Shown one piece after another: positions 54,168 through 64,000 of a DNA stretch of 64,000 nt (the first letter of the stretch is position 1; each line of letters begins with the position of its first letter). This DNA comes from Plazaster borealis (taxonomy: Eukaryota; Echinodermata; Asteroidea; Forcipulatida; Labidiasteridae). The stretch lies in the NCBI GenBank assembly GCA_021014325.1, contig CM037461.1, positions 3,001,501 through 3,065,500 of the forward strand. The letters run 5' to 3'. The position numbers and the translations under genes are program-made. The notes below the pieces were generated by a model. The model ran no database searches. It was not told the DNA's origin and saw nothing but the letters and a program-made list of their open reading frames with translations.

Positions 54168-54925
54168 TCAACAATATAAATTCAACAAAGTACCCTTAAA
54201 TTTACGCTTAAATATAAAAAGATTTTTAGAGGCTTTAAGTTGAGAGTTGAGCGAGGTCAAGAGCTTGGGTCCCTCAAGTTTGACTGTTTTATGAGCGAGA
54301 GAAGTACGGGTATATGGTATATGAAGGTTGGAGGCTTGACGAGTATGATTGTTTGTAAATATACTATTAATGGAGGATGGTAAAGTATTACGGGTAGACT
54401 GGTACATGAGGGACCCAAGTTGGTGACAATAAATGTCTTTGACTTTAAGAGTCCTATGTTTAGTAAAAAGGGGACTTGTATGTGAATGAAAATCAGCAAA
54501 ATTAATGGTACGTAAAGCCTGTTTCTGTAGGAGGAGAATTCTATTTAGTTTGTTTATTGAACTACCTCCTCATGCCAGTATACCATAATTAAGATACGAG
54601 CCGATTAGTGTGTTATAAAGAGAATCTAGTGCTGTTGCTGGGACAAGAAATTTTGATCTTATTAATCACCCCAATATTTCTAGAAATTATTTTACATAAC
54701 TGATCGATATGAGAATCCCACTTTAATCCCGAGTCAATATATAATCCCAAAAATTTGCAGCACTCAGTTTTTTAATACATGTAACTGTGTTAACAATTTT
54801 TACATCGCAAGGAATTTCATTGGCAGAATTGCTAAATAACATGAAAGTGGTCTTTTCACTATTAAGAGACAGTCCATTGACCCTGAACCAATTTGCAACA
54901 TGTATCAGTTCATTGTTGACCTAGA
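54168..54925 (-). pseudogene. Non-LTR retrotransposon reverse transcriptase, C-terminal part (CR1/Jockey type)
   Basis: Read on the minus strand: 'HVANWFRVNGLSLN' and 'EKTTFMLF' (end of the RT domain), 'FLGLYIDSGLKW' (the FLG motif), 'SLYNTLIGSYLNYGILA', then 'LNRILLLQKQALR' and a closing 'GPKLLTSLN...FKRKFK'. At least two frameshifts, and a TGA where W is expected after GILA, break it. The polymerase YxDD core and endonuclease are missing, so it is a dead 5'-truncated copy. The 3' UTR probably extends to about 53780. Confidence 0.75.
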
Positions 54926-55605
54926 AAAAAAAATCCCGACCTACCTACCTTATTTTTTTGGCCTGTTACGCCAACATAACATTTTCTTTTTAGGCCTAAG
55001 TATATGACAGAGACTCAAATATCAAATACCTCCGTTGGGCGCCATGTTTCCAAGGCCTTTTACGGTAGGGACAAATTGGCAAAATTCAGTAATTCTCAAC
55101 GATGTATGTTCATGTCTACAGGTGGCCCTCGTCCGCGTTGTGGGGATTGATTCAGTTTCTGCACCTGGTTGGATTCTGCCTTTACGTTTTAATTCAAACA
55201 AAATGTTGCGAACGCTTCGTCACATTTTCTATATTTTATTTACTAATTGTTGTTATTATGTAGCTTTTAGGCCTATTCTAAGGTGGGGGTTTCTCCAAGG
55301 AGGTAGGATTTCTCTACATTCTGCAGTGTGGCTAAAAAAAGCCAATGCATGAAGTATACAAGTGTGTTCATGTGTATGTACTGTATATACTGTATATGCT
55401 TCTGTAATTTGTGCTCTTCGTTCACTATAATAATACGATCATGTTTGGTGCAAACGTGCGAAAGTATAGGTAAAACACGCCCATATGTAAAGTGGCCTCC
55501 TGCCCTGGGGAAAAAAAAATACGCGCGTCGCCATTACTTGGACGCTTCCAGCACAAGTTTGTGTATACAAAGACATGAGATGAGAAAACCGTTGTATTTT
55601 TGTTT
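54926..55605. other. Intergenic, nothing recognised
   Basis: An open frame at 55035-55352 has no recognisable features. No repeats identified. Confidence 0.35.
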
Positions 55606-55790
55606 AACTTTTAATAATAATAATAATAATAACATGCAGTTCTTATGTAGCGCTTTATACTCCCGATGGGTGTCTAAAAGCGCCCAGTATTTTTCCTACA
55701 AGGTAAGTGGAGTTACGTGTTGAAGTATGAGACCTATTCCTTAGCATAGCACCATGTAATGGTTTACAAGGTGCAGTGAATTAAGTGTCA
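55606..55790 (-). mobile_element. SINE 3'-part fragment
   Basis: (AAT)n, 'cttatgtagcgctttatac', then 'gaagtatgagacctattcct' and 'caccatgtaatggtttacaa', identical in order to 59024-59180. Truncated before the tRNA head. Confidence 0.7.
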
Positions 55791-56240
55791 TCCCCAACGA
55801 TTTGCACAATTTCCTGACAGGATAGCATGACATAATGATGTAGAATAATACTGTTAAATATTTACAACTAAACATAAAATAAATACTGAAATTCTGATTA
55901 TAAAAACCTTGCTGGTGTATTGAAACCCAACCGGGCAGCTCCCGCGTCTATCACCCTTAAACTCACCTATCGTCGGCTCAGGATTAAGGTTTTTAACTGC
56001 AAATATTTATGGTCAATGTTCCACATTGTTGCCATGCTGTCCTGTTTGGGAAATTGTATAAATTGTTGATCATAAATTTCACATAAGGTTTAATTCACAA
56101 AGGTTTAAACAAACAGAGGTTTTCTCAGGTCTTTTTGTGCAAAACCAATTGCGCTGCCAGCGTCACAGCAATCCCGGCACGGCTTGCAGCAAATTGCGCT
56201 TATGGATTGGTCTATACGCATGAAGAAAAAACAAGTATTA
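55791..56240. other. Intergenic, nothing recognised
   Basis: No gene or repeat identified. Confidence 0.35.
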
Positions 56241-56660
56241 TTTTGCTCGATTAAAATAATTGTTCATGTGCTCAAATAATAGTGAGTTCCCTTGAAATGT
56301 TATTTTATTCGATGGAAATAATTTGTCGTGCCCTCTGAAACGATACTTTTTTTCTTCCTCGAAATGTTATTTTGTTTGATCGAAGTAAAATTTCGTGTCC
56401 TCGACATAATATTGTAATGGCAGTTTGAAAACCCCAAGAAGTAAACATGACAGTGTTAACGGTATTCCACTTGCCAAAAAATGAGTTATGCGGCCCCACA
56501 AAATTATTTTGGCACACGAAATAAGTTGTTTCGTAAGCTCGAAATCATTTCTTGCTTTGGAGTATTTCGGCTTGCACTCAAAATCATTTCATGCGCTTAA
56601 AATAATTTCGAGCGCCCAGAGTAAAAGTGTTTCGTGTAGTCGAACAAAGAATTTGTTGAT
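56241..56660. repeat. Degenerate palindromic tandem repeat (CGAAATAATTTCG type)
   Basis: Irregular 20-30 bp spacing of 'cgaaatnatttcg' and 'ctcgaaat' motifs, many self-complementary. Strongly diverged, so an old minisatellite. Confidence 0.5.
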
Positions 56661-56818
56661 CTCGTTGATGATTTTGCATCATCCTTTGATTTCACGAACT
56701 TACACAAAGCTTTTTACTTTGTTGCTTATTAATTTAGGGCGAAAAGCAGTCAATTCAATTCAATTCAATTACACCCTACAATCCAGATCCAAGGTTGTGT
56801 GTGTGTGTGAGTTTGTAT

Positions 56819-56975
56819 ACACTCTAAAAACACCCGGGTCAGAATTGACCCGGATTCCGGGTCACGTGGGGCCTGACCCATTTCCGGGTCAGGCTGATCC
56901 GGAAAGTGGTCAAAAATGGGATTTTAACTTGGATTCTGCGTTCATTTGACCCATTTCTGGGTCACTTGTGACACA
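56819..56975. mobile_element. TA-site MITE-like element with GGGTCA repeats
   Basis: Starts TA|CACTCTAAAAACACCCGGGT and is filled with opposed GGGTCA/TGACCC blocks. It resembles the design of family E (CACTG..AAAAAC) with a different interior. The right end is not clear. Confidence 0.45.
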
Positions 56976-57196
56976 TTTGTACATTTGAAAGTTTCACAGT
57001 TACAATGATAACATGGGGTGTATTGAAAGTAAACTTTTTTTGAATTGTCGCAAGACTGCTTGCAATAGTTTAATTGTCTGATACATGCACTATATTAAAA
57101 CCATCCGATGACTGGCCGGTCTGCAACCTATATACCGAAAACACATTATTCTTATTTACTCGTTCATTTTTTTTTTAAACAGGTGAACCCCTTTAA

Positions 57197-57551
57197 AGGA
57201 ACATTACAGAATTGGTTTTTTGCTAGCTGGCAGTGTAATCACTTTATATAATCCACCATATACATAAACTGACAAACCTGTAGAGGTTTGAGATCGATCG
57301 GCCTTCTGAGTTACGAGAAAATAGTGAAAAACCGATTACACATTTGCATGTTATACAATGCATAAATAAAACGCTCATGAGCGATAAACTCCAATCGGAA
57401 ATTAGTTTTATTTATTTCTCATCAAATATGGCATTTCAGATAGAAATATTTCTAGGGATGTTTTCTACTATCATCATCATTAGACTGTGTAAGTTTTATG
57501 TATATCTGTGATCTTAAAGAAAATTTTAATTACCAGTTCTGTAACGTTCTT
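57197..57551. mobile_element. TTAA-site MITE, family D, copy 2
   Basis: 355 bp, ends AGGAACATTACAGAATTGG and CCAGTTCTGTAACGTTCTT, TTAA on both sides. Its right TTAA (57552-57555) is also the left TTAA of the next element. Confidence 0.75.
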
Positions 57552-57555
57552 TTAA

Positions 57556-57936
57556 AGGCAGTGGACACTATGGTAATTACTCAAAATAATTATTAGCATA
57601 AAACCTTTCTTGGTGACGAGCAATGGGGAGAGGTTGATAGCATAGAACATTGTGAGAAATGGCTCCCTCTGAAGTGCCATAGTTTTCGAGAAACAAGTAA
57701 TTTTCCACGAAATTGATTTCGAGACCTCAGATCTAGAACTTGAGGTCTCGAAATCAACCATCTAAACGCACACAACGTCGTGTGACTGACAAGGGTGTTT
57801 TTTCCTTTCACTACTATCTTGCAACTGTGATGACCGATTGAGCTCAAATTTTTACAGGATTGTTTTTTATGCATACGTTGAGATACACCAACTGTGAAGG
57901 CTAGTCTTTGACAATTACCAATAGTGTCCACTGCCT
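57556..57936 (-). mobile_element. TTAA-site MITE, family B, copy 2
   Basis: 381 bp, ends AGGCAGTGGACACTATGG and CCAATAGTGTCCACTGCCT, TTAA on both sides. The central hairpin has arms 'gatttcgagacctca'. Confidence 0.8.
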
Positions 57937-58155
57937 TTAAGTTCTATCCCAGACGGGCTCAATTGACATGGCCTTTGACCTTCTAGACAGCATGACTGAT
58001 GGGGTCCAAAATATACAGTTATTAAACACCTGCTGAATATCATGCAAAGAAAGTGCAAAAACTCGTTGGTTTGTACATAGCCATTATGGGCTTGCATTAG
58101 GGGTGCACCCCAATAAACTCCCATAGCATACAGTGCAAAATTCTATAATATTTAA

Positions 58156-58532
58156 AGGCATCGTACACGTTTGGTAATTGGAGCCTATTGTTTGTTTCAA
58201 ACCTATGTCTTGTAGATATATACCATAAAACTAACCTGTGAAAATTTCATTTCAAAAGGTGGTATGGCGTTTTTGAGATATTGCCGAAAATCTGGAGCGG
58301 TTATGTCCACGCATGGAAGAATAATCTGCATTGGAATACACACCCTGAGAAGTGTTGCGCGTAACGCTTCTCAGATTCAAACGGTATGGGGGATAAAAAA
58401 AGATATATTTTTCCATAACCGCAGTACTTCGAAGTAAACAATTTCTCAAAATGCATTACTATCCAAAGCTGATGTACTTCTTACCAAATTACCATTACTT
58501 ATCTGAGTCATTACCAAACGTGTACGATGCCT
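58156..58532 (+). mobile_element. TTAA-site MITE, family C, copy 3
   Basis: 377 bp, ends AGGCATCGTACACGTTTGG and CCAAACGTGTACGATGCCT, TTAA on both sides. The central hairpin is around GAGAAGTGTTGCGCGTAACG. Confidence 0.8.
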
Positions 58533-58938
58533 TTAAACAATAAAGGGACAATTTATTATTCAATGACTCTTGAACTTTTATCCTCTGCTCAATTTGATAT
58601 GAGGAGTCCAAAGGCCCGTCGAGTTATTTTCACTCCAAATAAAAACATCCCTACACCGGTGTAATTTTCCAAACATTACGCCCTAATCTTGTCCCTATAC
58701 ACCTCTCGGCAAGTATACCATATTTTATTCAGAACCTATGTCATCCAAATTAACTCAAGTTTTGGAAGCCAACAATCCCCATGTGACAATTTGGGCAAAA
58801 TGTTTTACACAGTGTACCCCTTTTATCGGGCATTTCAAATCTTTAATAATGAATATTTTAAGGGGCCTATCATCATTACCAAAATGAAAATAAAATAGCA
58901 TTTCCACATAGGCCTATACACACCCCCTGTGAGAGTAA
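58533..58938. other. Intergenic, nothing recognised
   Basis: No gene or repeat identified. Confidence 0.35.
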
Positions 58939-59028
58939 CTAGCTTTGAAAAAAGTAATAATAATAATCCTAGCTTTGAAAAAAGTAATAATAATAATCCT
59001 AGCTTTGAAAAAAGTAATAATAATAATG
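58939..59028. repeat. 30 bp tandem repeat, three copies
   Basis: The unit CTAGCTTTGAAAAAAG plus TAATAATAATAATC is repeated three times. The last unit runs into the (AAT)n end of the SINE, so the repeat probably arose from the SINE tail and its target; a fourth 'tagctttgaaaaaagta' lies at about 59638, past the other SINE end. Confidence 0.85.
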
Positions 59029-59437
59029 TAGTCTTATATAGCGCACGTATCTACCAAGAAGGTACTCAAGGCCCTTAAAGAGACAAACAGTAAGTTTTTC
59101 CCGCAAGGTATGCGGGGCTACATTTTTGAAGTATGAGACCTATTCCTTTACATAGCACCATGTAATGGTTTACAAAAGTGCTGTGGCGCAATGCTGCCGA
59201 TCAGACCAGGAACACCGGGGCGAACCCCTTTTCTTTACGATAAGTGCACTGGGTTCTTTTACGTGCATTACACAACACACGGGACCAACGGCTTTACGTC
59301 CCATCCGAAGGACGAAGCATGTGGTTAAGTGTCTTGCTTAAGGACGCAAGTATCAAGACTGGGATTCGAACCCACACTCTGCTGATCAGAAACACCAGAG
59401 CTTGAGCTCGGTGTTCTTATCCGCTCGGCAACGAATA
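59024..59437 (-). mobile_element. Full-length tRNA-derived SINE
   Basis: About 414 bp on the minus strand. The head has A-box TTGCCGAGCGGATAAG and B-box GGTTCGAATCC with a long extra arm between (Leu/Ser-like tRNA ancestor). The body includes 'gtcccgtgtg' and 'gggttcgccccggtgttcc'. The tail is GCGCTATATAAGAC followed by (ATT)n. The best-preserved member in the window. Confidence 0.8.
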
Positions 59438-59796
59438 ATGACATTCATTATTGTAATAAGGACATATAAACGTTTTCCCAGCTTGGAGCAAGTTGCAGAC
59501 CACTAGGGAATTTGCGTTACTCTAAATGCTGCAGTTTCACAATGTAAATGTGTCAAAACACGATAATTAACAAAAACAGTTAACAAATTTATATTTATTT
59601 TTGGCGTTAACTATCATTACATCTCTTGAAAGGTAATTAGCTTTGAAAAAAGTATGAAATCAACACTACAAAGAAGTTATACACGTTTTTCAAACCGCAC
59701 GCTCTCCACTATAGGGAGTCTAGGTATTGTTGCGATCCCGCCACTATGGGGCGCCGTTTGTCAATTATTTTTTGGCGTATTTTTGACATGTTTTAA
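59438..59796. other. Intergenic, nothing recognised
   Basis: Apart from the 'agctttgaaaaaagta' motif at 59639 nothing is recognised. Confidence 0.35.
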
Positions 59797-60066
59797 TACC
59801 ATGGTTTGTAACAATTAGTCGTAAACCATGACGATTGAATCATCTCTAAATCATGGTTTATATGACAATTTAAGCACCTTCAAAACATGGTTTATATATA
59901 CCATGATAATTTAAGCATTTCCAAAACATGGTTTATAAGCCATGAAAATTAATTAAGCATCTTCAAAACATGGTTTATAAACCATGAAAATTATAGCATC
60001 ATAAAACATGGTTTACAAATCATGGTTTATAAACCATGACAATTTAAGCACCTTCAAAACATGGTA
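59797..60066. repeat. Palindrome-centred minisatellite (CATGGTTTATAAACCATG)
   Basis: About seven units of 38-45 bp: a CATGGTTTATAAACCATG palindrome (or one arm of it) plus a spacer like 'acaatttaagcaccttcaaa'. Each unit can form its own hairpin. Confidence 0.85.
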
Positions 60067-60235
60067 TTAGTCTAGGTATTATCCAACAGTCAATGGTTGG
60101 ATAAACTTCAGAATCTAGACACTTCTTCTATGTCGAGTCCTCGGTCAATGTCACGACAGAGCTGTCCCCGGATCTCCATGTCCCCACTGCATGCAGATAT
60201 TTCACCAGCTGCCACAAACCCAGTGTCCCTTCTTA

Positions 60236-60716
60236 GGCCACATAAACAAAAATTGTTGATCGTCCCCGCCCGACCCTACAAACCCCCCCCGACCCCATTT
60301 TTTTTTTTTTTTTTTAAATCATAAAAACGGTATTTTTAAAGATCTTTTAAGTCAAGTTTGGCTCCCAGATTTTTCAGCTGATATTTTTTCAAAATCCATA
60401 GGTCGGAAATAGATGATTGAAGAAAGATTGTTCATGTTGGCAAAACAAGAAAAATTCTTCAAATATTTACTTAGGCTGCGTTTTAGTCTTTTGAAAATGT
60501 TTACAGAAAAAGTCACTTAGGATTTGAAAGGGTTTAACAAAACAATTAAAAACATCAAAATCACACAAACCCTTTGTTTTATAGTGATTATGATGATATC
60601 TTTATTCTTTATTTCATTTTGCCATGTCAAAAAAAACAAAAAACAAAAAAAAACGCCCTTCCTCCCCCTCTTCCCATAAAAAAGGACGATCAACAATGTT
60701 TTATTTTTATGTGGCC
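60236..60716. mobile_element. PIF/Harbinger-like MITE, copy 2
   Basis: 481 bp, ends GGCCACATAAACAAAAATTG and TTTTTATGTGGCC, flanked by TTA (60233-60235, 60717-60719). GTTGATCGTCC/GGACGATCAAC lie inside the ends. Cleanest copy of the family. Confidence 0.85.
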
Positions 60717-61290
60717 TTATGTACATAAACCAGTGCATAACGCACTGCCAACGGGTCCCTGTTTGCTCTGCAGCCAAACACAGACAGAACACGAACAAAC
60801 CCAAATTCCGTTCAATATGATCGACTTATTTATTTTATTCCCCAAGAACAACAATTTATTCAACGGCTCACTCACTGAACTCAGCATTTGGTCCGTCTAA
60901 CACTTTTTTAAAATATTGACACTCCGCACAAAAGGGCAATTTTGTACACTCATGCGTCCTAACATATAACGATGATTTTTAAACTTTATATTTCTGGTCG
61001 AAGATACAATGTTTTACTTCTAAGCATGATTTTGCCCAATGTTTATATCCTATAGACCCCCTTTTATGCAAATGTGGCTCCGCCCCCAAATAGGAGAGAC
61101 CCCACGTGAGTCCACGTTTAAAATTGATAATTAGCCGTAAACTTTCATGCTTTTTTACCACAAAGTGCACAATTTTTACCTTAGCAGCTGGCCTACTACT
61201 ATGATCATGCACAACACAACGCAATTTCTTGGCTCGAAGCTATGCATCTTCCTGCTGGCGCGTAAAGAACACTAGAATAGTCCACACTTC
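60717..61290. other. Intergenic, nothing recognised
   Basis: No gene or repeat identified. Confidence 0.35.
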
Positions 61291-61305
61291 CGGATGTATA
61301 GGACG

Positions 61306-61493
61306 GTTACACCCCTATGTTCCGACACCCCTATGTTCCGACACCCCTATGTTCCGACAACCCTGGTGTATTTTCCTATTCATAACCCTAACCCTAACCC
61401 CAACCCTAACCCTAACCCTATGTAAATCATGAGGGGGTTGTCGGAACATAGGGGTGTCGGAACATAGGGGTGTCGGAATATAGAGCAGTCCCC
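61306..61493. mobile_element. Foldback element enclosing interstitial telomere repeats
   Basis: Three left units of CACCCCTATGTTCCGA face three right units of TCGGAACATAGGGGTG. The loop between holds CCCTAA repeats (61383-61420, six units, one variant). It is flanked by GTATAGGACG on both sides (61296-61305, 61494-61503). The 9-10 bp duplication and long arms suggest a Mutator-like or foldback element. Confidence 0.75.
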
Positions 61494-61599
61494 GTATAGG
61501 ACGTGTCTTTACACAGTTTGGTAAACTCACCGCCGGTTGCCTATACGGGTTGTTTAGCCGTTCGTTACAATACATTAAAATTTGATAGCTTCACAGTTT

Positions 61600-62095
61600 G
61601 GCCCCCCAAAAAAATTGTTGATCGTCCCCACCCGACCCTACGAAACCTCCGACCCCATTTTGTTTACAAATATATATTTTTTAATCATAAAAACGGTCTT
61701 TTCAATGACCTTTTCAGTCAAATTTGGCTCCCAGATTGTTCAGCTGATATTTCCCCCAAATCTATAGGTTGGAAACGATGTTTGAAGAAAGGTTATTCAT
61801 GTTGGCAAAAACAAGAACAATTCTTCAAATATTTACTTAGGCTACACATGGAGGTAGAATTAGATCTAATTCTACCTTCATGGGCTACACTGCGTTTTAG
61901 TTTTTTGAAAATGCTTACAGAAAATGTCATCTAGGAGTTAAATGGGTTAAAAAAAAAAATCACACAAACCCTCTGTTTTATAGTGATTGTGATGATTTCT
62001 TTGTAAAACAAAAACCCACAAAAAGACCGCCCTCCCACCCTCACCCCCCTCCCCCCCCCAAAAAAGGACGATCAGCAATTCGTTTTATTTATGTG
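61600..62095. mobile_element. PIF/Harbinger-like MITE, copy 3, with a palindrome insert
   Basis: About 495 bp, matching 60236-60716 through most of its length. Both termini are eroded (left GGCCCCCCAAAAAAATTG, right TTATGTGTA). A 36 bp palindrome and 7 bp duplication are inserted at 61840-61889. Confidence 0.75.
61847..61882. mobile_element. CATGGAGG palindrome, 36 bp, with exact 7 bp duplication and empty site
   Basis: Arms CATGGAGGTAGAATTAGA and TCTAATTCTACCTTCATG (one mismatch), flanked by GGCTACA on both sides (61840-61846, 61883-61889). The sister element at about 24001 has a single uninterrupted GGCTACACTG at this place. Confidence 0.75.
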
Positions 62096-62319
62096 TACTG
62101 ATATTGACAACGTGTGTCTTGAAAGTTAACATCCATGAATTGTCGCATGACTGCTTGCAATGGTTGATTGTCTGATACATTAATGTCAGCACCACATTAA
62201 ACTCCGGAGTCTAGACACTATTGGGTGCGTTCGAATAGCTTCCCCGGGTTGACCCAGGTCTGACCCCAGTGCATTCGAGAAGCTTTGACGTCATTGTTGT
62301 GGCTCCCCGGGACGCGATT

Positions 62320-63835
62320 TTTTTTCCTCCTGAACCTTTCGGGCAGTACAGTGTACATTTGTATAGGGCCATTGAAAAAAATCGAAAAGTGGTATTATGT
62401 GACGTCCTCGCTCTGATTAGACTTGGTTCAAGTCGGGTCTCGTGCTAATCGAGTCAGTAATCTATGAGCGTTGTAACGCGCGCCATCTAGTGTCATTTAT
62501 TTGCCAATCCAGTGAATTTTGGATAGCGAAACCCGACTTGGTGAATCCGCCAGAAGTTTGTGCACGGCCAATGGAGCTCATCTACCGACTTGGGTAGCAG
62601 CCAATGAGACTGCAGCATTCAGAATACATTACTGTTATGTACACTTTGACCTGAAAAATTGATGAATATTCAAGACTTCCTTGGAAACTCTGCCATACAA
62701 CGTTGTTTTGAAAAATGGCGACTATTGGTTAAGGTACGATGTGCATTTTAATGGTTGTTTACAGTTGTCATGATTGGATGGTGGATGCTTAGGTTCTTAA
62801 ACGTTAGGGGGCTCATCGTGTATTGTGAACAAGGTCTTTAGATTCTGTCTTTCCGCCAGTATAGCAATATTTAAGTGGGGTATTGTTCAGTTGTTAAAAT
62901 CATAAGATATGACGACCGTTTGGGGCTCAACGGATCGGTTTTGCATTCACGCCGTGTGAATCTCGTGGGGCTCTGCGGAGCGTACAGCTCTGCGGAGCTC
63001 CAGCCCCCACGAACTGGCAGCGGGACCGGAAGGGTCGGGAGTCCGAGGGGATTGGAGAAGCATGCAGACCGGGGCAACGTCGTAGTTGTACTATCCATTG
63101 TCACACCCTCACATGTCTTAAAAATATCAAAATTTAAACGAAAATTCTTCAAAACTTGGGAATGTATTTATCAAGAGTTTATATAGCTTGTTGAAGAATA
63201 TTTTTTCATAATTTTTCTTCAAAGTTTAAAATCACGAATGTTTGTGGTTTAACGGTTCATTGTGCAGTAAGAACAGTCCATTGTTATACCTGCACAGAAT
63301 TCCCCTCTTAAAAATATATAGGCCTAAACATAAAACGGAAATTCGTCAACAAAGGGAAATCTATCTAAAAGAGTCTGGCTTATTCATATTCTATCAATAT
63401 CGATTCTTCACATCACAGACGTATTAACCTGAATGTAACGCCGTGGAGTTATTGTGAACACCTCCTTGTTGAGGCTATAGCGCGCGAGTCCTCATAAATT
63501 GAACTGATTTCATTGGTCAGCAGCGGACGCGTGTGTTGCTTATTTAAACTATTGCATATGCATAATGAATAACTACATATCACGCAGGGGGTGCCTCCTG
63601 GCAGATTCATCAAGTCGGACTTTCGAATCCAGTAGATTGGCACTTTCCTGGCGAGTGAGGGCGCACAACAAAGCGGTGAAATAAAGCTGCGATTCTGAGT
63701 TAAAGTGCATGCAGTGGATTAATCAGACGACGAAGGACTCGACGAAAGTTCGACTTGGGTCAAGTCTACGCTCTGATTGACTTCAAATTCAGGGACACTG
63801 CCTGAAAGGTTCAGGGGAAAAAATTTCGCCCCCGG
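62320..63835. repeat. Candidate 1.5 kb inverted-repeat element
   Basis: 'cctgaacctttcgggcag' at 62333 faces 'ctgcctgaaaggttcagg' at 63798, and about 120 bp inside, 'gattagacttggttcaagtc' faces 'gacttgggtcaagtc'. Between them is a GC-rich patch (62930-63080, 'gctctgcggagc' hairpins). No target duplication was identified and no coding frame stands out. Confidence 0.4.
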
Positions 63836-64000
63836 GACGCGAGATTTGTTTTCCTACGAACTGTGTACAAACTTCTTTTGATAGCGCCCTCTTTTGAATC
63901 TTTCCTCCTCCAGCCCGTGTTAATTTCCTGTATGGGGACAAAAAGTTCGTAGGAAAAAATCTGGCCTCCCCGGGTGCGAGATTTCTTTTCCTACGAACTT
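63836..64000. repeat. Opposed 'TTTTCCTACGAACT' motifs at the window edge
   Basis: 'gttttcctacgaact' occurs at about 63850, its complement 'agttcgtaggaaaa' at about 63945, and the forward form again at 63987. This is probably another repeat running off the window. Confidence 0.4.

Overview
The window looks like nuclear DNA of a marine invertebrate deuterostome, most likely an echinoderm and perhaps a sea star. The reasons are sparse genes with GT-AG introns, many short non-autonomous DNA transposons, tRNA-derived SINEs with an (ATT)n tail, fragments of a CR1/Jockey-type retrotransposon, and two gene families I associate with such genomes. The species assignment is inference. Nothing looks bacterial or viral.

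Left part (1-10.5 kb): mostly repeats. There is one unrecognised candidate 5' coding exon on the minus strand (4168-4371), a compound (CAAA)/(CAA)/(CGA) microsatellite, and a 0.75 kb minisatellite of short palindromes.

10.5-23 kb: a tandem array of P-loop sulfotransferase-like genes. Exon 2 carries almost the whole protein. A 55 bp exon 1 lies about 2 kb upstream and joins it in frame. Copy 2 (12750-15694) is intact. Copy 1 has an 8 bp deletion that rewrites its C-terminus and has no visible exon 1. Copy 3 has a 1 bp deletion just before the P-loop. A fourth exon 1 (22950-23004) is an orphan. The copies share SINEs and MITEs, so occupied and empty insertion sites can be compared.

24.4-51.3 kb: a large inverted duplication centred near 42.9 kb. 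Its outer ends carry two intronless flavin polyamine oxidase genes, convergent and about 97% identical in protein. The left arm holds a 7.9 kb satellite of a 49 bp monomer, itself a duplication of a 3,924 bp unit. The right arm has only about four monomers at the mirror position, so the satellite expanded on one arm. Many mobile elements are present on only one arm.

51.3-64 kb: no convincing gene. There is a degraded reverse transcriptase end, SINEs, TTAA-site MITEs, PIF/Harbinger-like MITEs, minisatellites, and a foldback element with interstitial telomere repeats.

The most unusual signal is a set of very small palindromes (17-36 bp) with ends CATGGAGG...CCTCCATG, each flanked by a 7 bp direct repeat. 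It recurs at five independent loci. One copy has a clean empty-site comparison, and one carries a 170 bp insert between its arms. They behave like extremely small mobile elements or the terminal repeats of a larger family.
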